DNA from: Phaeotremella fagi | Lineage: Eukaryota > Basidiomycota > Tremellomycetes > Tremellales > Phaeotremellaceae | NCBI GenBank assembly: GCA_001599715.1 | Contig: BCHU01000001.1 | Span: 1,907,634-1,971,633 of the forward strand | Direction of reading: 5' to 3' | DNA length: 64,000 bases | In this document: positions 32,545 through 43,300 of the stretch, piece after piece | Position numbering within the stretch: position 1 is the stretch's first letter | How the letters are laid out: the number at the start of each line of letters is the position of its first letter | Made by a program: the position numbers and the translations under genes | The notes under the pieces: generated by a model | The model's database searches: none | Seen by the model: only the letters and a program-made list of their open reading frames with translations | Told to the model about the DNA's origin: nothing

Positions 32545-33074
32545 TCAATATTCTGGATTTCGGTGGTGAATGTATTATTATGCATAATGAGTGAAGGGAA
32601 AAACTAGACTTTACCATAAACGAGCTTTATCCTGATCACCATCAGTGGCAATTTCAACAATAAAATACAGGACATGAATTCGTGAATTCGTGAATAAGTG
32701 CCTATCATACCAGGTGAAAAAATATACTACAGTACAGTATATCATCACAAAGGTACTTGATTCAACTCGAGTCCTTCTCCACTTTGACTTCCACTCTCTT
32801 TATTTCAATCCATTCTACTTTACTTATCGATGAATAGATGTTATGCGTGGCAGCTTCAGCTTTACGTTTTTGGTGAAGAAGAACGGAATGGTAGAAATGA
32901 CTTCATTTTTTACTTCTTAACATGCCTTCTGTGCATCTATTGTTGGACGAGAAGTCTTCAGTGACAAAAACGCCAGAAATACCGTATAGCAGTCCATATT
33001 AATACTTTTCTCCATCAACTATTCATTCTACACGCGACTTATCATCTCACTTGTCCCTCTTCTTTAACTTCAAA
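32545..33074. other. spacer between the F-box-like paralogues with a decayed duplicate of the upstream gene
   Basis: About 530 bases. The block 32834-32866 (ATAGATGTTATGCG..GCTTCAGCTTTACG) matches codons of the 182-residue gene at 30638-30670. It is joined directly to 32867-32985, which matches that gene's upstream region at about 31009-31143 (GGTGAAGAAGA, GGAATGGTAGAAATGACTTCATT, GAAGTCTTC, ACAAAAAC). About 340 bases holding the start half of the gene are missing between the two parts. The matches show that the unit duplicated included the divergent promoter. Confidence 0.7.
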
Positions 33075-34438
33075 ATGAAACCAAGTAACTCTGAATTTTA
33101 TCACACCTCATTGTCTTTCTACCAAGCAACTACAATGATGTCACTTCCAGATGAAACATTGCTGAACATTGTCAGATATCTTTACAATGAACCACCTTCA
33201 CTAGACATTGCCGAATGGCCTCAAATAAACCAAGATGCGATGAGTAAGCTAACACAAACTTGCCGAGTGAATCTATAGTTCACTGAATGATTTCATTGAG
33301 AAGACACTGACAGCCGTAATGGTTTTAGAGATGGAACCGCATTGTCAGTACTTTACTCTACCGAAGACCATACGCCTACAACCTTGAGAAGTTTTTGGAA
33401 GGGCTTCCATATACAAAATCGTTAACACGCTCAACATTTCTCAGAACGGGTCTCACGAATCGAGTCTCGCCTTCTAAGAGGGAACTGTTAGATGAGGTAG
33501 TCAATTTCCATTTGGTCTGCAAAACACTTGATTTATCAGAAGACTCAATCAAAAATTCTGAAGCCTACGATGATTCAATCTCATTTGAATCCAATAGAAA
33601 GAAGTTTATCGCCTACAGGAGATACTCAGAAATCAAGTCTTGGGATGAAGCTATACGAATACTTGATGAAAACTTGAAGATCCATCCCTTGTTCGCTAAA
33701 CTTGAAACTTTAGCTATAGGCCCATGCTCGAATCCGGTTGAAGTAAAAGACTATAATTCAGATGGGGTACAATACCTTGATGATCTTTTCAAGATTAGTC
33801 GTTGGATGTTCATGAGGCAACTCTTTGATTTGGTCAATCATTCGAAACTTCAGACGATATGTGTGAGAGATTTAAATCGTACCAACTCATCTTTAATCGA
33901 TCAACGTATTGGGCTACCACGTGAAAGAACCAAATCAATACCATTCATTCATCATCATCATCAAAAAGAGTCAGATGATCCGCATCACAGAAACTACATA
34001 GCAGTCCCAGGTTACCAAAATCAACATTTATTTCCATCAACAATTCGAGATGATCGAGACATCAAGTTCGAAGAACGATATATTGGCGAACTTATGGACA
34101 TGAGTCTTACCAACTTAAAAAAATTGATCTCGGCTGCTGCTCATGACATTCAGCATAATCAGCGAGAAACGGTATCCAACTCAGAAGAAGAAATTCAATC
34201 TTTGAGCTCAATCAAGACTGGTTTATCTTCAAATACTTCATTGATGATTTTTGATGATCTGAAAGGTTTGGAAGTCTACAATGGTGCAGAAGTTGTTCAC
34301 TCTCAACAATGGTTTAAAGAGATGGTAGAAGCATACGTTGGTTATGTATTTGGAAAAGTGTTTGGAGAAGTTGTTTGTAAAAGTCGGTCTGAGTGGACAT
34401 CATGTCCAGCTTGTGAACATGATCCTCTTTCTATCTGA
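33075..34438 (+). CDS. F-box-like protein with C-terminal CPACEH motif, tandem copy 2
   Basis: Two exons: 33075-33266 and 33329-34438, with the intron at the same codon as copy 1 (TQTCR|RWNRIVSTLLYRR). The N-terminus reads MKPSNSEFYHTSLSF, then SLPDETLLNIVRYLYNEPPSLDIAE. The body has VNFHLVCKTLDLSEDSI, LVNHSKLQTICVRDLN, FIHHHHQKESDD and LMIFDDLKGLEVY, and ends CKSRSEWTSCPACEHDPLSI. Relative to copy 1 it has extra residues between the leading LDLSEDSI and the WDEAIRILDENLK segment. Both copies keep long open frames and diverge mainly by substitution, suggesting both are functional. No database name can be given from sequence alone. Confidence 0.72.
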
Positions 34439-34777
34439 TCAGTATTATGAATTTCTGTGAACCAACCAATGATGCATAGTGAATGAAGTGAAACAACTAA
34501 ATTCAAACACCGAAAGCAAGCTCCCTGCCTTGGTTATTAGTTAAGATGCCATGCCATAAAAACACCACCAGGCATGGGAATCGGAAGTTTGTTAGGAACA
34601 CAAAGCTGAAGAGATTCATAAATGAATATCACAGATACCAGGAGACAATGGATACTAAATGGAACAAAATGAAGTCCTGATCGGCCAAAGCTTCGTCATG
34701 CATTAGCAGTGCAGAAGACGATAACAGACTGTATCCAATCCGAATCGATTTTCTCTATTATTTTCACAATATTTCAT
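34439..34777. other. convergent spacer, duplicated 3' flank
   Basis: About 340 bases. The first part (TCAGTATTATGAATTTC.., ATGATGCATA..GTGAATGAAG) matches the 3' flank of copy 1 after 32545, so the duplication reached past the stop codon. The rest is the 3' flank of the DUF427 gene. No gene was found. Confidence 0.45.
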
Positions 34778-35727
34778 TCACCATCCCCAAGTACCTGGTC
34801 CTACATGTTCAAATTCAATACTAACTCTCCCGAGAAGACAAACCAAAAACGACCTACCACCTTTCATCTTGCCAGTGATATTCTTGGTTATCCAACCGCC
34901 ATAGAAATCACTGTAAAGTTCAAGTCAATCGAGAGGCATTCTCACTTTTCATTACACAAAGTGCTTACCCCTCCTGAACACCAACAAGCTCATCGTCAAC
35001 ATAACATTTCCAACTTCCCTCACTACCAGTACCTCTGCTTACACTACCGCTTGAGGATGCGTAAAAACTCAAATGGTCTTTTATAGCTGCAAATCGTGAA
35101 TTTGGTGATGAATATGACCAAATCCTATTCTCAATTGGTTTTGGCTGAAGCACCTTCCCGCCATGTGTGGTATATGATGGAGGTAGAAAATTATGGTATG
35201 AAGCTGATCCTTTCCACTAAACAATATCAGTGTCCATGAATAAAGCGATGCCGTACCTCGCAGTATGTTTGCCTTGGACTTGATTGTAATGATAATTTCA
35301 GATCTCCAGGAGGAATGTAATAAGTAGGTGGATGACTATCATGACTGTCAATCCTTCTCTCTGATTGCCGAATGGATAAAAAGATCTACCTCGTCTCCAA
35401 GACTCGATATCCTGAATTCGAGTCTGCAATCGTCGTTTCGACACCATCTACTCCGGTCCATACGACTCTCAGTCGACTAGTCAGAATGGTAAGTACTGTT
35501 GATATCCATTCGCTACCAGCTCAAAGTCACTTCTCTTGATATATCACTTACCTGTTTACCCGTTGTAAAGCTGGAGGTCTTGGGTATTTCCAAACATCCT
35601 CGATAGCTCCGGCAGGCGCTAATGGTATTTTTGATATATCTGTCATAACACTTCTTTTTTGCACTGTGGAGCGACCAAATGGGTTTGAAACTTTGGATAA
35701 TGATCGTATATTTCTACCACTACTCAT
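34778..35727 (-). CDS. DUF427 (PF04248) domain protein
   Basis: Multi-exon gene from ATG 35727. After an N-terminal Ser/Arg-rich stretch (GRNIRSLSKVSNPFGRSTVQKR) come the DUF427 landmarks: VWKYPRPPALQRVNRRLR, V-W-T-G-V, RVLETRHPPTYYIPPGDLKL, YCEWKGSASYH, NRIWSYSSPNSRFAAIKDHLSFYA, WKCYVDDELVGVQEGDFYGGW and, after a last intron, KMKGG|PGTWGW. The closing PGTWGW and EWKG motif are diagnostic of the family. In this family the single domain is a small beta-fold of unknown biochemical role. Several introns of about 50-60 bases. The basic N-terminus may be a mitochondrial targeting signal; this is only a guess. Confidence 0.87.
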
Positions 35728-36290
35728 GAATGAAAGAGAGAATCGGAAAGCTAAAGATACAATAAACCTCGATCGTGGTGGACTTAAGGAGTGGAGGTCA
35801 AATGTGGCGATCTGATCCTGTAGCCTTGTGGCAAACGATAGCAAGGCATCTATCTATATACTGTAAATTAACAATTGGACTTGTGCGCTATTACCAATGT
35901 GGAAAAAGACGCCAAAATTTACTAAGGCAGTGTTCCGCTGTGGATTTAAACACTCGATTGCCTATCATTTGAATCGAACATGAATCTGTTTTCGTTGTCA
36001 AAATCAGCTTAAACAAAAGTTGAGAAGAGTTTGTATTCGCCTATGTTTCGACAGCCTTCGAGAATCACGAGTCTTCTTCCTAATATCGGAAAACTTGATG
36101 TTGGAGAGGACTCTAACCCGAAACCCTTCTTTAAGATGCTACCTTTGTTACAGTGGAGCGCTGAATATGGGGACTTCTAAAACAAACTCCCTGCTTTTTT
36201 CTTTATCTTACTGACTTTCCTCTTTTCCTTCCTCATTCTTATCACTCTCTCCCATCAACAACCAAACGTCATCGTTCACCACTTATCACT
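35728..36290. other. divergent spacer between DUF427 and acidic orphan gene
   Basis: About 560 bases. Short open frames are present but none has splice continuity or start context. The right end is C/T-rich (36205-36270), as in fungal 5'UTRs, and leads to the ATG at 36291. Confidence 0.45.
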
Positions 36291-37136
36291 ATGTCATCGA
36301 ACGAAGAATCAACAATCACCATTGATCTGATGATATGGAGTGCAGTAAAAAAAGACAACAGAACTGGCGTTCCGTATACTAAACACAGCCTTGCAGCGTC
36401 CACTGCTCAGGGACAGAAGATCAATGAAGATGATCCAACTTATTCAACGCTTAGCGAATCACATAAACGTTTTCTTGAAAGTTTGAAAAAAATCACAGTA
36501 TTCAAAGAAAATTATCCAAAGAATCTCGTAGCAATCACCGGATCAAGAAGTCAGCGCCGTCTAAATGGCAAAAACGCCACAACAGTTTTCTGGGGGCTGG
36601 AGAATCGATTGAAACAGCACATCGATTCGTTTAATAGTCTTAATGATCAGCAAATCGAAACTAGGTATCACCACTTCCCCTACACATTACACCCATCATA
36701 CCGACCCACCGACCAAGTCTATTTTCAAGCACCTGACTCTTCTCTTTCAGATCTTGTTGTCCGATTCTTCTCCAGCGACAAGCATGATGCTTTTGTTGCT
36801 ACCTATGTTGAAGAAATTCCTCCCGGGTCCAAGGTAGTCAAAGTCATATTCCAAGAATTGAAAAATCTAGATAATATCCAAGAGGTCTTACCAACAGTGG
36901 AGGGGTCGGGTGTCGACAAAGAGATGACTGAGGAAGAAGGTCCAAAGGAAGAGACAGTGGTCCCAAAAATCGAAGAGGTTGACAGGGAGATGACTGAGGC
37001 AGACGAAGAGGGTCCAAAAGTAGAGGAAGAAGGGAAAGAAATTAAGTCGGAGTTTGATTATACTTCGTTTGATTGGCCTGCAGAAGAACGCTATGATGAT
37101 GAAGCTGGGCCAAGTGATTTCAAAACGGAGTTTTAA
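36291..37136 (+). CDS. hypothetical single-exon protein with acidic duplicated tail
   Basis: An intronless 281-residue frame from ATCACTATG at 36291. The N-terminal 190 residues look folded: TIDLMIWSAVKKDNRTGVPYT, SHKRFLESLKKITVF, ATTVFWGLENRLKQHIDSFN and a segment RYHHFPYTLHP. The C-terminal 90 residues are strongly acidic and contain a diverged internal duplication: DKEMTEEEGPKEE and DREMTEADEEGPKVEE. The tail has two sequences matching the SUMO consensus (hydrophobic-K-x-E): IKSE and FKTE at the very end. No family is recognised. Being intronless among intron-rich neighbours may mean a young or retro-copied gene, or simple intron loss. It may be nuclear given the acidic tail; this is not shown. 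Confidence 0.6.
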   Translation: MSSNEESTITIDLMIWSAVKKDNRTGVPYTKHSLAASTAQGQKINEDDPTYSTLSESHKRFLESLKKITVFKENYPKNLVAITGSRSQRRLNGKNATTVFWGLENRLKQHIDSFNSLNDQQIETRYHHFPYTLHPSYRPTDQVYFQAPDSSLSDLVVRFFSSDKHDAFVATYVEEIPPGSKVVKVIFQELKNLDNIQEVLPTVEGSGVDKEMTEEEGPKEETVVPKIEEVDREMTEADEEGPKVEEEGKEIKSEFDYTSFDWPAEERYDDEAGPSDFKTEF

Positions 37137-37385
37137 TAGTCTTGGGGAACTTCTTGAATTCAGCTGGCTTCCTCCTTTTGACCGAAAGTAGTTTGAAATT
37201 GGAAATTTTATGTACTGTATCTAAATGCTTATGAATGGTTTTGCTTCGTTTGGATTAGGCAGTACTGCAACTTGGGATACTGTTCTACATGCCACCAGCG
37301 ATTTATCAATGATCACAAAAGGAGTAGATTCAGATTTTCTGTCAGGCATATTGCAACTGATAAACTGTACAACGCTCGTCGAAGA

Positions 37386-40300
37386 TCAACCAGATCGTAA
37401 CCCTCTCAACCTCTCAGTAGCTAACAAATCTGCTTTCAAAGCATCCACAAAGGGTTCTCTGTTCACCTCTCCTCCAACCCTAAATTCATTTTGCTCGAGC
37501 ATTCCTAATGCCTTTTGCAGCTTGCCACTGCTGCTACCAGTAACAGTCTTCTCTGTGGTTGGTTTATTGATCAAACCGATAGTTTGATTCAAGTTGTCAC
37601 TGTATTTTGATAGAAGCTGTGACTTGATCGACGATAAGAATATGATTAGATCGAGGAAGGAGGAATGTGTGATAGCTTTCAATGGCTAAAACAAATGCTC
37701 AGCGTTGAACATATACAATTCGAAGACTCACTCCATTAACACATTTCTCATCCAGAGAGATCGTCACCAGTCTGAACCAATCTGGCCAGAGCCTATTCCA
37801 AAAGTTCTCAAGTATATCCCCATGAACCTCAGTATCGTTTTCCAGACTAGCGTTCGAGCCCTCGACATCCTCCGACATTGATTTAGGACATTCGACCAAA
37901 AGAATGATCAATCTGACCACCACGAAAGCTAGTGACAGTAGCTCAGCTCCTTCCCCCGTATCATACAATGTAAGCAAATCTGAACAGCCTCTCAAACCTA
38001 GAGATGTTGCCCTTGCGATAAGCGGGTAGAGAGTGAGAATTCGTCTTTGGACTGACGATGGACCCTCCAAGGCCAAGAGAAGAATGAAGGACAGAACTGA
38101 GAGCTGAACAGAGGCAGCCTATTGAATCTCATCAGTATTCGTAACACTTTAGTGACAGAAGAACGATATACCTCTGAAGTGATGCCTAAAGCCTGACTGA
38201 GAGATCCAGGAGCCACTTCCTCAGCCTGCAAAAGAATTTTGGCAGCTGAATTCATCAGCCCAATAACTACCTCTGGGTTTTGTCGATAGTTATGGAAAGA
38301 TCCATGGTTTCTTAATAGTATCGAAACGCATCCTGAGCATGCGTCTGTGAGAACGTGAACCTTTTGAGATGTTGCCACAGAGTTTGAGTCGTTGATCTGC
38401 GAGAATGCCTGAGAATGTAGGAACTAGTTTTTGGCATCGTTAGAATTTGTCATCAGCCAATTGTTTATACTCACAGTCAAGAGGGACGACAGAGTGATCA
38501 TGGTTACAGCACTACCGTGAATAGCCGATCCAGCGAACTCGAATAGGACAGTCCGAACTGTATTTTCAGTTGAAAGCTCCATGGAAATTCGATCGGAAAT
38601 TCTCAGGATCCCAGATAATGTCTCTGAGGAAACATCAAAGCGAGTAAGACTCAGATGCAAGAAAGTAGAGATCTGATGTAATAAAACCTGTAGTACATGT
38701 CAACAACCGAGGTTGAGTGTCTTGGGGGGTATCTTACAATTGAAGCAATATTTGGAGTCAGACCCAATGTAGCACCACAAGCTCGTAGTATGGGGTTAGG
38801 ATCAAATTCCGTTGAATCCCACTCTGAAACATGTTTACCGAGACGACTGAGAAATTGTCCGAATGCTATGGGTAGAAAATGAGAGATTGAAATGACACTC
38901 CTCAAAACCGTTACTCACCCTCGCAAGTCCCTTCAGATAGTCGGACATCAAGCACTTGAGATATTCTATCCAAAGCTTCAAGAACTTGAATCACGGTCGA
39001 TCGTCCGCGTTTTAAGATGTCGGGTCTAAGTGAAGGTTAGCATATGATTGAGCTAAATCACGAAACGCTTACAAATCTAAGAAGATTGCATCAATAATAC
39101 CAACTCTTTGCTCATCAGATTGAGTTGAGGTTTGGTCGGCGTTGAGTATAAGGAAAGCCTGACCAAGAGGAGAAGATTTCTTCTTCTCGACGGTGTTTTG
39201 TCCATCATTCTTTGAGGGTCGTTAGCATTTATCAACGGCATGTGTGAGACAATCTTACCCTTAGCAATTGAGTGTACAGACCAGACCGCCCGAACCTACG
39301 TCTGAAGTCAGCAAGTCGTACATTGGTCAACTCTGGAGAATCTTACAGTTTTATGATAGAAAGGAGCAGTATCTTCACTATAGCGATCGTTTAGCTCTAT
39401 CCTTGCCACAATCAGACGTACCTTGCTCGACAATTGTATAGTCGCCATCGTCATTTGATTCTTTGACTAACGTTGCCGCCATAATACCAAAGACGTTTCT
39501 GGGGGAGAAGAGGTTAATTAAGGCTTGATATGATTTATAACCGACGATCAAACTTACGGTATTACTCGCACGAGACTATCTCTCTCAACCCTTTCCAAAG
39601 AGATCTGCAATATCGATATAGCAAGCAACCTATTCTCAACACATTTGCCATTCAAAGAAAACTCCGCCAGAGTTTGAAGTGCCCCCAAAGCGGCCAACTC
39701 AACTGGTAACGTATTTTGCTACATACCATTATCAGCAATCCAGCGACGCAGAGCCGAACGTGATAAAACTCACCTTGAAAAAAGTTACCATCAAGATATC
39801 CAGCAGACATTTTTGAGTGAGAAAATCGTGGTTATTGAGTTCGTTTCCCAAATCGATGATCACTGGTACAAACAACGCTCCGACAAGAGTAGTTTTCTTT
39901 GATGATTTTGAATCATGAGTCTGCATACCGATGGGGATTCTGATAGGTGAGTCTAGAACTTGTCGTAAAGCTGGTAAGATGAGATTGACTATTCCATCTA
40001 TAGGACGAGACCATGGAAGAGAACATTGGGAGGCTACGTGTTGTTGAAATCTTTGAGCTGTGATCCATGGCATTGAAATTCCTGTTGATAACATGTTCAA
40101 TCCCAAGGAGAGGAGGCTGGAGCGTAGAAGCTGAGCATCGTACAGAGCAGATTTCGCTTGTACCTTTAGATTGTCAGAGAAGAATTTGGGTGAAAGAAGT
40201 GACTCACTGTTTCAGCAGACCGAAGATGGGTTGCAGTAGCTACTTGTTCGACTATCAGATCCTCAATGATTTTCCACGACAAGACTGAGAGTGGCAATCA

Positions 40301-43300
40301 ACATTCTGTTCCCAGATATCACTTCTTCATACTTACTACGCCAATCTGGGAAAGCCAAGCGAAGACGATGCAATCGACTGAGTAAAGCTAGCCGTCTCTC
40401 CTCACTACTCTGGATCAAGAACTCCTCATAACAAGCTGACATAGCTTGCAGATGATAAGAAACTAAACTGTGACGAGCAACCATATCATCAGGAGTGATC
40501 TGTAAGTCAGCCCACATCAGTGTAAAGACATACCTGTCGAGGGTCAAGTAAAGAATCGAAAAAGAGGTTGATAAGTCCAACAGCGGACGATCTCCAGGCA
40601 ACGTTCTCGAATGTCACGTTGTCATCCGCAAATTCCAAGACGCAAGTCAAAATGCGTTCCCGAGTCCTTGTTCTGTACATCATCAGTCTGGTTCCTTTGC
40701 GAGTCTCAATAACTTACCTATCATTCGAAGCCAGTTGCGTTTTGATAAGATCCTCTAACGATGCAGGATTGATTGCAAGAAGACGCAGAAAGAGTCGAGC
40801 TCGACATCTACGTTCGATTGGGAGATCATATAGAGGCCACAGACTTGAACTATCAGTGCTTTTTCTTGAGAAGAAGAGCAACACTCACACTTCGTAGATT
40901 GGTTTACAAAATGTATGAATCTTGAAACAGTTCAGTGACCAAATCGATCAACTTTGAAAGACTCACAAAACCCTCAGCGTTATTAACGACAGTCGCTTTG
41001 CAGAACAACAGCCACAAGAAATCTATGATTATCTCAACAGGGTAATCCACATGTCTTAACAATTGAACGGCTGCCAGAACCATACTTTCCTCCAGTGGGA
41101 GAGAAATTCGTGATGCTGTCATCCGACGTCTTTTGGATAGACTGGCCGGTTGTTTCTGTTGATCTTCAGAATGCTGAAGTGAAGATAATGAAATATCTTC
41201 ATTCACTACACCATAAGCTCGAAGAGTTACCAGTAAATTCTGTCTCAAAAGAGCCGTTCTATCATAACATCAGCCATTTGGAAAACGAAAGCAGGATTAC
41301 TCACTCTTGACTTGTAAGTCCGTTATTTCGTTTGTCCAAGTCAACAGCCAATCCATGAAACATTTTTGAACAAAGTTTTGCAAAACCAACCGGATCAACA
41401 GTGGAACCATTAGCATTGATAGCGATCACCAAATCTAAACGTGATTCCGCAGATACAGATCGAGACGAAGTGGAATCTTGCTGATCAACCAAATCCATGA
41501 GACTTTCCCAGGGGATATCAACACCCGAAAAAGCAAGAACTCGCATCCATCGACAAACTCTCTCTAGATCTTCTGGCGATTGACGCGATGTCGTGGCTGC
41601 CAACGTCCAAATATCTGTACCTTCAGAGGCCACACTACCGGAACGACCGAGTAATCGAGGCAGATTTTTGTAAACCACATCCTTCATTTGCGTTAGCCTA
41701 TCAAGGTGGAAAAAAAATGACTTGTGGACACTCACTTGGTTCGCCAAAGCTCCCAAGTCCTCCAACCATGCCGTGAGAAGATTCAACGAAACCGAAAAAA
41801 TAACATCTGCATCTGAAAGTGCAGTGATTCTCTCTAAAGCAAGTCCAGCAACTCGGGAAGCGTCCTAGCAATCAGCGAATCGATCAAACTCTGACGTACA
41901 TCTCCAGTTTGTTTCTCGTCCCTAGGTCCACTTTCAGCCACCACTGTTATTTCTTTAGCAGGAGCTTTGCATTGTTCATATATGATATGAGTATATCTAC
42001 AACAATCAGTCGATCCCTTTTCCTAATTGAGAACAACTCACAAGTCGGTATCTTGGTGATGCAGAGCTGTCAGCCATGGTCGTGTGTATTGACGCAAAAT
42101 GCGAAGCCGGGCTTCTTGGTAGACCGCTACCGAAGATGTCTCTCTACTCTGAGCACTACCACCTTGGCCAACTCGAACTCCGGGTAAACGCTTGCGTTTA
42201 CTAGCGTAAACTTTGACGATTTCGTGCAATGTCTCGTCCTGATTGACAGTTAGAACCAGCTCTACGGAAATCCCAAGCTAAATCTCACCTCCGCCATGAT
42301 CCATCCTACGACTGCACTCCCTAATCGTTCCAGGGCATATGGAGAACAGAGAAGACTAGGCCAAGCCCTGTTCACCAACAACCTCGCTGCTATTTCATTC
42401 AAAGTTAGATCAAGACTTTGGAAAAGAACTTCGATGGCGGCAATTAGCAGTTCGACTGTTGGCGATGAATCCATTAATAACGGTAACCCGAATGAGCACC
42501 ACATATCCTCATTAGCTAGGTCGCTACTGGAAATGTGACTGGCTGACAGGAGGTTGATGTGACCAATGGATAGTAGATGTTCCAGGTACGTTGAAGCCGC
42601 GATCGGATCAGATATGTTCAGATCAGTCGATAAACATTGGGTGATAGTCGGAAGGGATAGTAATTCGTACGACCCTTGACTGGTTGATCCTTCTGCCTCG
42701 TTCTCCTCGGGAAAGGGCGAAGCAGAGAGAAGCCCTCCGGCTGGAGTGGAAAAATGGGATGACGCATTCGTGGGAGATCGAAGAAGAGCAACGCTGTAAG
42801 TGAGAAACCTCTCTGTGAATAAGTAGTTCTGTGAAGGCGGTCTCGAAATAGCCGAAATCTGAGTGAAATCCGAAGCTGCCGTCGAAGTTTCATCCACTTT
42901 CTTCGTCAAATACTCATCATATCCTTTCAACAGAGGTCTAAATCGTAGAACGTCAGCTTCCACTCTTGCACCACCCTGTGATATTGGTCTTAGTGAACCA
43001 CTTGCCAATCCATTCTTGTAGATTTGATACTGAATCCATAAAGCGCCATTGTAAACAGCGATTTCATCGTAAGATTTGAGGTGAATTTCATCAACAGGTG
43101 GGAAATGATTTCGAACTTCTTGATCGAATGAATTTTGGAGCGAAGTAACAGATATTGAAAACGGATCCTGACCTTGACGAGAGATATCATCAACCATGAC
43201 CTCATTACCATGCCTACATGGAGAGTCTCCGGCTATGAGTTTATCTATACATCCAGGATGAAAGAATCTTTGACAGCCTCCGATACAAGCGTATGCTTGA

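Noticed and set aside
34709..35086. 125-codon plus-strand frame across the 3' part of the DUF427 gene
   Set aside because: The opposite strand encodes the conserved DUF427 core and PGTWGW end; this frame has no recognised feature.
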